A stretch of 64,000 bases of DNA, from contig NZ_RCDI01000001.1 of the NCBI RefSeq assembly GCF_003675875.1, positions 806,001 through 870,000 on the forward strand, in the 5' to 3' direction. A model generated the notes under the pieces. That model was not told where the DNA came from, searched no databases, and saw only the letters and a list, made by a program, of their open reading frames with translations. Both the position numbers and the translations under genes were made by a program. This document shows positions 15,939 to 24,567 of the stretch, one piece after another. Source of the stretch: Halostella limicola (GTDB lineage: Archaea; Halobacteriota; Halobacteria; Halobacteriales; Natronoarchaeaceae). Position 1 is the stretch's first letter. Every line of letters starts with the position of its first letter.

Positions 15939-16096
15939 GTACGGTGTTTCACCGGAGACGAGGGAGGGCCGACCGAGTCTCCGGCTTTTTCGCCCACGTT
16001 TTTCGAGCAGAGCGAGCGAACCCGACGCGGAAAAAGGTGGTCGCGAAACCGTTGGTACGAGGTGGGTTCGACGCGCCGACGCATCCGGAGCGGTGA
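15885..16096 (+). repeat. Duplicated tiaS 3' end
   Basis: Bases 15885-15938, the last 54 of tiaS including its stop, recur at 16043-16096 with 51 of 54 identical. The second copy would still encode KPLVRGGFDAPTHPER and a stop but has no start of its own and is in a different frame from tiaS. The 104-base spacer holds an 8-bp inverted repeat (CCGGAGAC ... GTCTCCGG) and T runs. The 12-mer TGGTACGAGGTG occurs three times here, at 15849, 15895 and 16053, which could have promoted misaligned recombination. The downstream copy is best read as a gene fragment left by duplication or replacement. Confidence 0.85.
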
Positions 16097-16141
16097 CAAA
16101 AAACCGATGTACATATCCGATCCGCGCGAGCGCACTCCGGC

Positions 16142-16942
16142 ATGACCGAGAGCGACCGAGGAGACGTCGTCGTCCGCGCCGCGCGCGAGGGTGCAGACGT
16201 CGCCGCCGACTACTTCCGAACGGGCGTCGCCGTGGAGACGAAAGACGGCGACACGGACGTGGTGACGCGAGCCGACCGAGAGGCGCAGGAGCGCGTCATC
16301 GAGACGATCCGGGCGGACTACCCGGACGTCACGATCGTCGGCGAGGAGGAGGGCGCACCGACGACGGTGCCCGACGAGGGGCCGGCCTTCGTCGTCGACC
16401 CGATCGACGGGACGAACAATTTCGTTCGGGGAATCCCGTTCTGGTGTACGAGCGTCGCCGCGGTCGTCGACGGTGAGCCGGTCGCGGCCGCGACGGTCGC
16501 GCCGCCGACCGACGAGGAGTTCGTCGCCGTCGACGGGACGACGCGGCGCAACGGCGACCCGGTGTCGGTCAGCGATCGCGACGACCCCGCCGTCAGCACC
16601 GTCGCGCCGACGCTGTGGTGGGACTTCGACCGCCGCGACGAGTACGCCGCCGCCGCGGAGGGGGTCGTCGAGCGGTTCGCCGACCTCCGGCGCTACGGCT
16701 CGGCGCAGCTGTCGCTCGGCTACGTCGCGGCGGGCGCGCTGGACGGGCTGTTCTCGAACATCTACGGCAACCCGTGGGACACCGTCGCCGGCGTCCACCT
16801 CGTCCGACAGGCGGGCGGCGCGGCGACCGACGTCGAGGGCGACAGCTGGCGACACGACAGCAAGGGACTGGTCGTCTCGAACGACCTGATCCACGACGAA
16901 GTGCTGGCGGCGGCGCGGGACGCGGAAGAGCGGCGGAGCTGA
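16142..16942 (+). CDS. Inositol monophosphatase family protein
   Basis: Mg-dependent sugar/polyol phosphatase of 266 residues. Metal and substrate motifs are intact: VGEEEG near residues 63-68, VDPIDGTNNF near 84-93 and NPWDTVAG near 207-214. In archaea such enzymes may hydrolyse inositol-1-phosphate or fructose-1,6-bisphosphate, or 3'-phosphoadenosine phosphate; the sequence does not decide. The gene is followed by an AT-rich promoter and the phnDCE importer. With the upstream duplicated tiaS tail, its own promoter must lie within 16097-16141. Confidence 0.88.
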   Translation: MTESDRGDVVVRAAREGADVAADYFRTGVAVETKDGDTDVVTRADREAQERVIETIRADYPDVTIVGEEEGAPTTVPDEGPAFVVDPIDGTNNFVRGIPFWCTSVAAVVDGEPVAAATVAPPTDEEFVAVDGTTRRNGDPVSVSDRDDPAVSTVAPTLWWDFDRRDEYAAAAEGVVERFADLRRYGSAQLSLGYVAAGALDGLFSNIYGNPWDTVAGVHLVRQAGGAATDVEGDSWRHDSKGLVVSNDLIHDEVLAAARDAEERRS

Positions 16943-17037
16943 CTATATAGATATATAAGAAGTATATATGGAAACATACCTCAGTAGTCGATTATTATAA
17001 TTAGGTTTAACTACCCCGTTTCGCTTTACCGTTGTGT
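16943..17037 (+). promoter_or_regulatory. AT-rich promoter region of phnDCE
   Basis: This 95-base gap is strikingly AT-rich against its surroundings, with TATATAGATATATA and AGTATATATG near 16944-16970 and GTTTAA at 17005-17010. The last is about 28-33 bases before the phnD ATG and is the best TATA box for a leaderless message. The upstream AT tracts may be binding sites for a regulator such as a phosphate-responsive factor; none is recognised. Confidence 0.5.
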
Positions 17038-18030
17038 ATGCCTGAATACAATACTTCGCGGACACGTCGTCGGTTCCTGCAGGCGGCGGGCGCTGCGGGG
17101 ACCGTCGGATTGACCGGTTGCCTGTTCGGTAACGGCGACGACGGCGGCGACTCGGACAACACCGTTCGGTTCGTGCTGAACCCGGCCGAGTCTGACGTCG
17201 AAATCAAGAAACAGTACCAGCCGCTGTTCGACCACATCGAGTCGGAGACGGACGCGACCATCGACGCGACGCGGGCCGACAGCTACACGGCGACGCTGCA
17301 GGCGATCCGCAACGACCAGGCGGACATCGCCGACACGTCGCCCTCGGCCGCCATCGCGGGATCCGACGTCGGCGACGTGATCGGGGTCCGCGTCGCGTAC
17401 GGCGCGTCGCGGTACTTCTCGCTCATCACCACGACGCCCGACAGCGGCGTCGACGAAATCGGCGACCTCGAGGGCGAGACGGTGTCGATGTCCGACATCC
17501 TCTCGGTGAGCGGGAGCCTGGTGCCGCTGGTCATGCTGAAGAACGCGGGCCTCGACATCGGCAACGCCCCCGACGGCGACGCGGCCGACTTCAACGTCGA
17601 GAACAGCGACCACACGACCGCTCGCGACCAGATGATGGAGCGCGACGACGTCGCCGCGGCGGCGACCGGCGCGTTCTCTACGGCCGCGCACGTCCCGCAG
17701 GAGCAGTTCGACGAGATGTCCGACGACTTCGCCGACATCTCCGCGGAGTACGAGAGCGCCGGCACCGAGGACCCCGAACTCCAGCTGCTGGCCGTCTCTG
17801 ACCCGCTCCCGCGCGCCCCGCTGATGTCTCGGAGCGCCTGGGACGCCGACATCCGCCAGGACGTCGAGGAGGCGATCCTGAACGCCGAGCCCGAGGACCT
17901 CGAACACGGCGACGACTACGAGGGCGAGTCGCTCTGGTTCACCGGTATCGAGGAGGGTTCGCTCGACGACTACGAACCGATCCAACAGGTCATGGACGAA
18001 CTCGGCCTCGAATTCAGCGATCTCTCGTAA
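17038..18030 (+). CDS. phnD: Phosphonate ABC transporter substrate-binding lipoprotein
   Basis: Extracellular solute-binding protein of 330 residues for a PhnCDE-type importer. The N-terminus carries a Tat signal (TRRRFLQAAGAAG) ending in the lipobox LTGC at about residues 25-28, so the mature protein is anchored to the membrane after export in folded form. The mature part shows PhnD-family features: VRFVLNPAESD near 42-52, and the DIADTSPSAA region that contacts the ligand. ATG at 17038 is preferred to a TTG six bases upstream. It heads a three-gene operon phnD-phnC-phnE. No C-P lyase genes are nearby, so the ligand could be phosphonate, phosphite or another oxyanion. Confidence 0.88.
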   Translation: MPEYNTSRTRRRFLQAAGAAGTVGLTGCLFGNGDDGGDSDNTVRFVLNPAESDVEIKKQYQPLFDHIESETDATIDATRADSYTATLQAIRNDQADIADTSPSAAIAGSDVGDVIGVRVAYGASRYFSLITTTPDSGVDEIGDLEGETVSMSDILSVSGSLVPLVMLKNAGLDIGNAPDGDAADFNVENSDHTTARDQMMERDDVAAAATGAFSTAAHVPQEQFDEMSDDFADISAEYESAGTEDPELQLLAVSDPLPRAPLMSRSAWDADIRQDVEEAILNAEPEDLEHGDDYEGESLWFTGIEEGSLDDYEPIQQVMDELGLEFSDLS

Positions 18031-18042
18031 CCGCCTGACAGA

Positions 18043-18816
18043 ATGAGTCACATCAAAGTCGACGGCCTGACGAAACACTACGCCGACGTGACGGCGCTTG
18101 ACGACGTCTCGTTCGAGATCCCCGAGGGCGAGTTCGTCATCGTTCTCGGCGTGTCGGGGTCGGGCAAGTCGACGCTGCTTCGCTGTATGAACGGTCTGAC
18201 GACGCCGTCGGACGGGACGGTGTCCGTCGACGGCAAGGTGGTCGCCGACCCGCGGGACGACATCGCGATGATCTTCCAGCAGCACAACATCATCGGACAG
18301 CTGAGCGCGTACTCGAACGCCCTCACCGGCGCGTTGAGCCGCACGGGCTACCTGCGGAGCATCTTTCAGTTGAACGACCACGACGACAAGCTGGAGGCGC
18401 TCCGGGCGCTGGAGACGGTCGGCATGCTCGACGAGGCCCAGCAGCGCGCCGGGCAGATGAGCGGCGGCCAGCAACAGCGCGTCGGCGTCGCCCGCGCGCT
18501 CGTCCAGCAGCCGGACACGCTGCTCGCGGACGAACCGGTCGCAAGCCTCGACCCCGCCAGTAGCCAGCGCGTGATGGGCTATCTCAGACAGGCCGCGGAC
18601 GAGCGGGACCTGACCGCGCTGGTCAGCCTCCACCAGGTGAACCTCGCCCGGAAGTTCGGCGAGCGCTTCATCGGCCTCCGGAACGGCGAGGTCGTGTTCG
18701 ACGGCTACCGCGAGGACTTCTCGCTGGACGTGGTCGACCAGATCTACGGCGACATCGACACCGAGGGGATGTTCGCGCGGCAGGACGACGACCCCGCCGC
18801 GGAGGTGTCCGGATGA
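18043..18816 (+). CDS. phnC: Phosphonate ABC transporter ATP-binding protein
   Basis: Cytoplasmic ATPase subunit of 257 residues that powers the PhnDCE importer. Walker A GVSGSGKST is near residues 36-44, the signature MSGGQQQRVGVARAL near 140-154, Walker B TLLADEPVASLD near 164-175 and the switch His in LVSLHQVN near 194-201. The start lies 12 bases after phnD, and its stop overlaps the phnE start as ATGA, so the three genes are one translationally coupled operon. Confidence 0.92.
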   Translation: MSHIKVDGLTKHYADVTALDDVSFEIPEGEFVIVLGVSGSGKSTLLRCMNGLTTPSDGTVSVDGKVVADPRDDIAMIFQQHNIIGQLSAYSNALTGALSRTGYLRSIFQLNDHDDKLEALRALETVGMLDEAQQRAGQMSGGQQQRVGVARALVQQPDTLLADEPVASLDPASSQRVMGYLRQAADERDLTALVSLHQVNLARKFGERFIGLRNGEVVFDGYREDFSLDVVDQIYGDIDTEGMFARQDDDPAAEVSG

Positions 18817-19751
18817 GCACCGACACCGAGGGACGGATCCAGTCCCGGTTCGACGCCATCAAGCGCTCCCGGCGGGTCCGCGCGGTCGGATACCTCGTCC
18901 TGATCGTCGGCGTCCTGCTCGTCTTCGACTTCTCGCTCTCGGCCGTCGAGTTCGACATGGCGGAGCTCCAGAAGTACTTCCCGAACTTCCTCGAGGCTCT
19001 GCAGGACTTCTTCCCGGTGACGACGTACTTCGGCGCGCTCCCGTTTCTCGACGTGGGTCGGTACTGGCAGTTCGTCGAGGCCCGGAACCTGTTCGGTGAG
19101 GCTCACATCACGCTCGCGATGGGCTTCGCCGGCACGGTCATCGGCTTCCCGCTGGCCCTGCTGTTCGGCGTGCTCGGTAGCGGTCGCGTGACGCCGTTCC
19201 CGTTCAACTTCCTGTTCCGCGGGGTCATGAGCTCGATCCGCGCCATCCCCGCCATCGTGTGGGCGCTCATCTACGTCCCGCTCGGCGGGCTCGGCCCCAC
19301 GACGGCGACGCTCGCGATCGCGACCGACACGATCGGCAACCTGGGTCGGCTGTTCACGGACGAACTGGAGGAGATCGAGGACGGTCCGATCGAGGCGATG
19401 CGGACCACCGGCGGCGACCGCCGCCAGATCATCACGTTCGGCATGCTGAGTCAGGTCCACACCTCGTTCATCGCGTGGACGCTGTACATCTTCGAGATCA
19501 ACGTCCGGATCGCCGTCACCCTCGGCGTCATCGGCGGCGGCGGCCTCGGGCAGGTGCTCAAGGTCCAGCAGGGGCTGTTCAACTTCACCAACATGATGGC
19601 GACCATCTTCGTCATCATGACCCTCATCCTGACCATCGAGCTGTTCAGCCAGCGCATCCGCGCCTACCTGCGGGCCGACGAGAGCGCGATGAGCCTCAAG
19701 GAACTCGTGCTCGGGTTCCCGCAGCGGATGGCCGAGGCGCTCACCCGCTAA
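18813..19751 (+). CDS. phnE: Phosphonate ABC transporter permease
   Basis: Membrane permease of 312 residues with about six transmembrane helices. A first helix near residues 25-45 is followed by a long periplasm-side segment. The EAA loop that docks to PhnC is visible as EAMRTTGGDRRQIITFGMLSQ near 191-211. The reading frame ends TRMAEAL-like after a conserved ELFSQRIRAYL. It is the last gene of the operon; CTTTTCC at 19761-19767 follows and may end the transcript. Confidence 0.9.
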   Translation: MSTDTEGRIQSRFDAIKRSRRVRAVGYLVLIVGVLLVFDFSLSAVEFDMAELQKYFPNFLEALQDFFPVTTYFGALPFLDVGRYWQFVEARNLFGEAHITLAMGFAGTVIGFPLALLFGVLGSGRVTPFPFNFLFRGVMSSIRAIPAIVWALIYVPLGGLGPTTATLAIATDTIGNLGRLFTDELEEIEDGPIEAMRTTGGDRRQIITFGMLSQVHTSFIAWTLYIFEINVRIAVTLGVIGGGGLGQVLKVQQGLFNFTNMMATIFVIMTLILTIELFSQRIRAYLRADESAMSLKELVLGFPQRMAEALTR

Positions 19752-19885
19752 CGACCGTTCCCTTTTCCGCGACGACCGCTTTCGCTCCGCGTCCGTTCAC
19801 TGCACCCTGTAGCGGTGCCGGCGCTCGCGAGCGCTCGGGGCAACGGACCGGTCCGCGAGAATGGACGGGGGCGCTTCTGTCCGGC

Positions 19886-21037
19886 TCAGATCGTCTTCAT
19901 GCCGCTCCCGGTCAGCGGCACCACGACGTCGTCGTCCTCGGTCACGACGCCCTCGCGGCGGTACTCCTGCAGCGCGGCGGGCGCGACGGCGCTCGTCGGC
20001 TCGACGTAGAAGCCGGCGCGGTGGAGGCGGTCGAGCGTCCCCTCGACGGCGTCCCCGTCGAGCGCCACGACGTCGCCGTCTGTCGCCTCGATCGCGTCGA
20101 ACACCTGGTCCTTTCGGGCGGGGTCGCGGATGTGGATGCCGTCGACGATCTCGTTGGCCGCCGCCGGCTCCTCCTCGCGGTCGAGCGCCGCGGTGAGGTG
20201 CGCGCCGGGCGCTTCCTCCTCCGGGCGGTTCTCCTGCAGCGCCGCGGCGAAGGGCGCGTAGCCGGTGCCCTGGGCGCCGAGCAGGCGGGGCATCTCTTCG
20301 GTGACCCCCGCCTCCCGGAGCGCCTTGAAGCCGCGGTACGCGCCGAGAAAGAGGGTCCCGTGGCCGAGCGGCAGCACGACGGCGTCGGGGACGGACCACT
20401 GGCGCTGGGCGGCCACCTCGAAGGCGAACGTCATCGTCCCGGCGTAGAACGCGGGGTTCCAGGCGTGGCTGGCGTACCAGCCCTCGCCCGCTTCGACCGC
20501 CTCGTGACAGGCCGCGGTGACGGCCTCGCGACCGCCCTCGACGCGGACGGGGCGCGCGCCGGCGCGCTGGATGGCGACGAGCTTGGACTGCTTGATGTCG
20601 TCCGGGACGTAGATCTCGGCGTCGAGGCCGGCCCGCGCCGCGTAGGTCGCGATGGCGGCCCCGGCGTTGCCGGAGGAGTCCTCGATCACGGTGTCGACGC
20701 CGAGCTCCGCGGCGCGGGAGAGCGTCGTCGTCGCGCCGCGGTCCTTGAAGCTCCCCGTCGGGAACACGTACTCCAGCTTGAACTGGGCGTCCCAGTCGGG
20801 CGCGTCGACCAGCGGCGTGAACCCCTCGCCCAGCGTCACCCGCTGGCTCACTGGCAGGAACTCGAAGAACGTCCAGAGCCCCCGCCGCGTGTCGAGCTTG
20901 GCGAACGGCGGCGGGCTGCCGTCGGGGCGGGGTTCGGTTGCGAAGTCGAGCGCGTGGCCGCAGTCACAGCGCCACGGCTCGTCCGGTCCGGCGTCGTACT
21001 CGTTGCCGCAAGCGCGGCAGTGGAGGTCGGTGGGCAT
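19886..21037 (-). CDS. Threonine synthase-like PLP enzyme
   Basis: PLP fold-type II enzyme of 383 residues, most like threonine synthase, which converts O-phosphohomoserine to threonine. The N-terminus carries a zinc-ribbon (CRACG near residues 7-11, CDCGH near 24-28) typical of archaeal ThrC; the PLP lysine is in TGSFKDRGATT near 93-103 and the phosphate loop in EDSSGNAGAA near 118-127. Haloarchaea often carry several ThrC-like paralogues, and some may be cysteate or diaminopropionate-type enzymes, so the exact substrate is open. It is followed, on the same strand, by nothing; upstream on the same strand lies the aspartoacylase-like gene, 24 bases away, suggesting an operon. Confidence 0.78.
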   Translation of the reverse strand: MPTDLHCRACGNEYDAGPDEPWRCDCGHALDFATEPRPDGSPPPFAKLDTRRGLWTFFEFLPVSQRVTLGEGFTPLVDAPDWDAQFKLEYVFPTGSFKDRGATTTLSRAAELGVDTVIEDSSGNAGAAIATYAARAGLDAEIYVPDDIKQSKLVAIQRAGARPVRVEGGREAVTAACHEAVEAGEGWYASHAWNPAFYAGTMTFAFEVAAQRQWSVPDAVVLPLGHGTLFLGAYRGFKALREAGVTEEMPRLLGAQGTGYAPFAAALQENRPEEEAPGAHLTAALDREEEPAAANEIVDGIHIRDPARKDQVFDAIEATDGDVVALDGDAVEGTLDRLHRAGFYVEPTSAVAPAALQEYRREGVVTEDDDVVVPLTGSGMKTI

Positions 21038-21061
21038 GGTAGGAAGTCGGTGTCGCGGGCG

Positions 21062-22018
21062 TCAGTACTCGTCGACGTCGGTGGCGACCGAGCAGACGTA
21101 CTCGCCGGTCGCGACCTGCGGGAGCCGGCGCGAGCGCCAGAAGATCCCGCGGCCGTCGGCGGTCACCTCGGCTTTCTCCTGGCCGAACGCGTCGGTGACG
21201 GTAAAGAGGGTGTCGCCGCGGGTCACCCGCTCGCCGAGGTCGCGCTCGAAGCGGACCAGACCGCCGACGGGCGAGCCGAACTGGTCGAAGCCGCCCGCGC
21301 GGGTCTGGGGTTCGAGCGCCGCGGAGCCGTCGAGGAAGCCGTAGTGTCTAAGCACGTTGAACACGCCCTCGACGCCGGTCCGGATGCTCTCCTCGTCCCA
21401 GCCGACGGAGCCGCCGAGCTCGGGGTCGACGGTGGGGATCCCCTCGTCGGGCGCGGCCCGGGCGAGCTGACCGTCCGGGCCCTTCTGGTCGAGAACGTAG
21501 CCGCAGCCGAAGGCCTTCGCCAGTTCGAGACACTCCTTGTGCAGCCGGTGGCGGGTACCACAGCGGACCCGCGTCTCGTTCAGCATCCGGCTCGTCGACC
21601 CCTGGTGGAGGTCGAGCACGAGGTCGGCCCGCGTCGCGGCCTCGAACGTCGCGGCGGCGATGCGCTCGCTCGACGTCCCGTTCTCGTCGCCCGGGTAGGC
21701 CCGGTTCATCTTCGTGTCGTCGATCGGGTTGCGGTGCTCGGCCACCTGGAACGCGTGGTAGTTGACGATCCCGACGATCAGGATCTCGCCGGCGATCTCG
21801 ACGGGGTCGAGCCGCGGGACGGTCCGCTGGATCACGCCGACGCCGTTGAGTTCGTCGCCGTCGCTCGCCGCCTGCATGTACAGCGTCTTCCCCGGATCGG
21901 CCCCGTTCACCACCGCGACGGGCAGTTCGGCCGGACTGCCGTCGCGGGTTTCGCCGACGCGAAGTCGCCCCGTGTCCGCCTCTCCGGGGCCCGCGCTCGC
22001 TGTTCCCAGCGTCGTCAT
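21062..22018 (-). CDS. Succinylglutamate desuccinylase/aspartoacylase family protein
   Basis: M14-type zinc hydrolase of 318 residues that should cleave an N-acyl amino acid amide bond. Family features are DGDELNG near residues 52-58, HRNPIDDTKMNRAYPG near 94-109 and LVLDLHQGST near 132-141, and a C-terminal barrel-like domain (about 235-318). The first zinc motif reads SDGDE, with Asp where the classical H-x-x-E motif has His; the later His is kept. The change may mark a subfamily or altered metal binding. It lies upstream of, and probably with, the threonine-synthase-like gene. Physiological substrate unknown. Confidence 0.8.
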   Translation of the reverse strand: MTTLGTASAGPGEADTGRLRVGETRDGSPAELPVAVVNGADPGKTLYMQAASDGDELNGVGVIQRTVPRLDPVEIAGEILIVGIVNYHAFQVAEHRNPIDDTKMNRAYPGDENGTSSERIAAATFEAATRADLVLDLHQGSTSRMLNETRVRCGTRHRLHKECLELAKAFGCGYVLDQKGPDGQLARAAPDEGIPTVDPELGGSVGWDEESIRTGVEGVFNVLRHYGFLDGSAALEPQTRAGGFDQFGSPVGGLVRFERDLGERVTRGDTLFTVTDAFGQEKAEVTADGRGIFWRSRRLPQVATGEYVCSVATDVDEY

Positions 22019-22109
22019 TGACGGAAGGTAGGTGTGGGACGCCTTAGGGGTTCGGCTTTCGCTCGGCCGGAACGACGCCGATTTGGCGCTCGAACACGCA
22101 GTTCCGACC

Positions 22110-22406
22110 GTGACCGACGACGCCCCCGACCGGCCGCCGATGGTGCAGTTCCTGCAGACGCTGAACGCGGGCCGGCACGCGAAAGTCAGCGCCGCCGTCG
22201 GCGCGCTGTTCGCGGTCGCCGTCTACGGCTTCTTCGTCGTCGCGCCGGCCGTGCTCCCCGGCGTGCCGGCGCGCGGGCGCTCGCCGCTGCTTTTCCTCCT
22301 GCTCGCGTTCGTCGTGGCGGTCACGACCGCGATGCTGCTCGTCACGGTCCTGACGCTCGTCTCGGCGGTGCGGCGCGTCCGCGGCGACGCGGACGCCGAC
22401 CGGTAG
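22110..22406 (+). CDS. Small haloarchaeal membrane protein
   Basis: Unrecognised protein of 98 residues if started at the GTG at 22110 (VTDDAPDRPP); an earlier GTG at 22032 is possible but adds a less protein-like stretch. Two hydrophobic helices are near residues 28-48 and 58-82, separated by a short basic loop (VPARGRSP), and the tail is charged (RRVRGDADADR). It is divergent from the aspartoacylase-like gene and convergent with the PhoU/TrkA-C gene. The family name is not known to me and no function is proposed. Confidence 0.65.
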   Translation: MTDDAPDRPPMVQFLQTLNAGRHAKVSAAVGALFAVAVYGFFVVAPAVLPGVPARGRSPLLFLLLAFVVAVTTAMLLVTVLTLVSAVRRVRGDADADR

Positions 22407-22429
22407 TCGGCGGGTGCGCCGCGGCGGCG

Positions 22430-23647
22430 CTAACTCACCAGCGCTTCCAGCCGCTCCGCCCCGCTGCGGGTGCCCTTCGCCAGGATCACGTCCCCGCCCC
22501 GGAGCCGGGTGTCTGGACCGGGCGAGATGACCCAGTCGTCCTCCGCCTCGCCGTCGGTCGGCCGCCGGACGCCGATGATCCGGGTCCCGATCTCGGTTTT
22601 GACCTCGCGCTCGCCGAGGGTGACGCCGTCGAGGTCGCTGCCGGGTTCGACCGTGTACCGGACGATCACCTCGTCGCTCTCGAGCACCGCCTCGGCGACG
22701 ACCGGGTGGCCGCCGATGCCGCGGAGGACGCCCTCCGAGATCTCAAGGGCGGCGTCGCTGATCTCCTCCGTGCTCGCCCCGAACCGGACGAGCCCCCGCA
22801 GGGAGACGGGGTCGTCGACCCGGCAGGCCGCCCGCAGGGTCCACGCCTCGAAGCGGGACTGGAGGGCGTCGACCTCCGCCTCCAGCTCGGCGACCTCCGC
22901 CGCGACGTCCTCGCTGTCGAACAGCACCGACCCGTACGCCAGGTCGACGGCGAGCTCGCTCATGTTCTTCATGAGGACGATGGAGTCGACGGCGCGGTCG
23001 AGGTCCTCGATGCCCGCGCCCTCGGTCTCCGGCGGCGAGTACGCCTCTCGCGTGGCCGTCGCGTAGACGGTGTGAATGCCGTCGTCGGGGCCGCGAAGGA
23101 GGACGACGTCGCCGCCCCGGACCGTCGTCTCCCGGTCGGGGTTCAGGAGCCAGTCCCCGCCGCGCCGGATCGCGATCACGCGGACGCCCGTCTCGGTCTC
23201 CAGGTTGATCCCGCCGAGCGTCCGGCCGGCGTACTCGCTGTCCTCGTGGACGGTCGCCCGGACCAGCGTCTCGACGGCGTCGGGCAGCGCCGCGCGCATC
23301 GCGTCCGGGAGGCCGATCTCCTCCAGCACGATCTTGGCGATGTCGCCCGCGGCGTCGCTTATCTTCTCAGCCGCGCCGACGACGCCGAGGACAGGGGCCA
23401 GCTGTTCTGCGTCGTCCGTGCTCCGCGAGGCCATCAGCAGGCTCATCCGCGCCCGGAGCTGGAGCACGTCCATCCGCTCCTCGAGGACGAGCACCTCCTC
23501 CGCGACCTCGTCGCTCCCCAGCAGGACCGCCGAGTACGAGAGGTCGATGAGCAGCTCCGCGGTGTCTTTCATCTCCGCGAGCAGCTCCTTGACGCTCGCG
23601 GGCTCGTACTCGACCGTGCCGGACGCATCCATGTCCCGGACTTGCAT
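22430..23647 (-). CDS. PhoU/TrkA-C double-repeat protein
   Basis: Cytoplasmic protein of 405 residues from the ATG at 23647, made of two similar halves. Each half has a PhoU-like helical domain (VKELLAEMKDTAELLIDLSY near 14-33; SIVLMKNMSELAVDLAY near 220-236) followed by a TrkA-C (RCK-C) ligand-binding domain ending in the RGGDVVLLRGPDDG and RGGDVILAKGTRSG segments. TrkA-C domains bind nucleotides such as c-di-AMP or ligands that gate potassium channels. A regulatory role in potassium or phosphate transport is likely, but no channel gene is adjacent. A frame extending to 23767 is not credible as coding. Confidence 0.82.
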   Translation of the reverse strand: MQVRDMDASGTVEYEPASVKELLAEMKDTAELLIDLSYSAVLLGSDEVAEEVLVLEERMDVLQLRARMSLLMASRSTDDAEQLAPVLGVVGAAEKISDAAGDIAKIVLEEIGLPDAMRAALPDAVETLVRATVHEDSEYAGRTLGGINLETETGVRVIAIRRGGDWLLNPDRETTVRGGDVVLLRGPDDGIHTVYATATREAYSPPETEGAGIEDLDRAVDSIVLMKNMSELAVDLAYGSVLFDSEDVAAEVAELEAEVDALQSRFEAWTLRAACRVDDPVSLRGLVRFGASTEEISDAALEISEGVLRGIGGHPVVAEAVLESDEVIVRYTVEPGSDLDGVTLGEREVKTEIGTRIIGVRRPTDGEAEDDWVISPGPDTRLRGGDVILAKGTRSGAERLEALVS

Positions 23648-23799
23648 CCCTCCCGAGAAAAACGTTGCCCGCTCCGGGCGACCGGGAACGCGCCCGGCTC
23701 GCGGTCCGTCGCGGCCCGCCGCGGGCGGCGGCTGTCCCGACCGCGGCACGTCGCGCCGCGGGACCAACGGATTTGTGCCTTGCTACCGCAACTCGCGGT

Positions 23800-24483
23800 A
23801 TGGCTCTGAACCGCGATGCGGTCGAGGCGATCGCCTTCGACTCCTACGGGACGCTCGTCGACCCTGGGTCGGTGACGGGAGAACTTGCCGAGCACGTCGA
23901 CGACCCGGACCGGGTCGCCGAGCGCTGGCGGACCCGCTCGCTGGAGTACGCGTTCGTCGGCACCGCGATCGGCGAGTACGACACGTTCTACGAGATGAAC
24001 CGCCACGCCCTGCGGTACGCGCTCCACAGCGTCGACGCCGAAGTGTCGGAGGACGAGCGCGAGGCGATCCTCGAAGCGTACCACGACCTGGACGTCTTCG
24101 ACGACGTGCGACCCGGGATGGAGCGCCTCGTCGACGCCGGCTACGACTGCTACGTCCTCTCGAACGGGAACCCCGAGATGCTCGACTCTATGATCGAGAC
24201 GGTCGACATCGGAGACCTGATCGAGGGGTACGTCAGCGCCGACGAGATAGAGCGGTTCAAGCCCGTCCCGGAGATCTACGAGCACGCCGCGGATCGGATC
24301 GGCGTCCCGACCGGGAACGTCCTGTTCGTCGCCGCGGGGTGGTGGGACGTCCCCGGCGCGCTCCGCGCGGGGATGCAGGGAGTCTGGGTCAACCGACAGG
24401 ACACCGTCTGGGGGCCGTACGAAGTCGAACCGGACCTGACGATCGACTCCTTCGAGGAACTGGCCGACGAACTCGACGCGTGA
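23800..24483 (+). CDS. HAD-superfamily hydrolase, haloacid dehalogenase type II-like
   Basis: HAD-fold hydrolase of 227 residues resembling L-2-haloacid dehalogenases. The catalytic nucleophile is Asp14 in AIAFDSYGTLVD; VLSNGNPEML near 117-126 is motif II, KPVPEIYEHA near 151-160 carries the motif III Lys, and FVAAGWWDVPGA near 174-185 is motif IV. Ser follows the nucleophile instead of the Asp of phosphatases, which points to dehalogenase-like rather than phosphatase chemistry. The physiological substrate in haloarchaea is unknown. ATG at 23800 has a tight upstream context; the frame continues upstream but into low-quality sequence. Confidence 0.83.
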   Translation: MALNRDAVEAIAFDSYGTLVDPGSVTGELAEHVDDPDRVAERWRTRSLEYAFVGTAIGEYDTFYEMNRHALRYALHSVDAEVSEDEREAILEAYHDLDVFDDVRPGMERLVDAGYDCYVLSNGNPEMLDSMIETVDIGDLIEGYVSADEIERFKPVPEIYEHAADRIGVPTGNVLFVAAGWWDVPGALRAGMQGVWVNRQDTVWGPYEVEPDLTIDSFEELADELDA

Positions 24484-24567
24484 CGACGCGGTCCCGGGTG
24501 CGACCACCGATCACCCCAGGGCGAGCCGGAGGCTTCCCGTCGAACGCGGCGTTCCGATAACAGACGT

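Noticed and set aside
15939-16042. Spacer between the two tiaS tails as a small gene
   Set aside because: No start codon with a useful frame; it holds an 8-bp inverted repeat and T runs, which fit a transcript end.
16943-17037. AT-rich block before phnD as a sign of a mobile element or foreign DNA
   Set aside because: Only 95 bases, with flanking genes of normal composition; it fits a strong promoter/regulatory region better.
19259-22021. 920-codon plus-strand open frame across phnE, the threonine-synthase-like and aspartoacylase-like genes
   Set aside because: It is out of frame with phnE and antisense to the two others, each of which has clear catalytic motifs.
22032-22109. N-terminal extension of the small membrane protein from GTG 22032
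   Set aside because: It would start 14 bases from the divergent start codon, leaving little space for either promoter, and the added residues do not look conserved.
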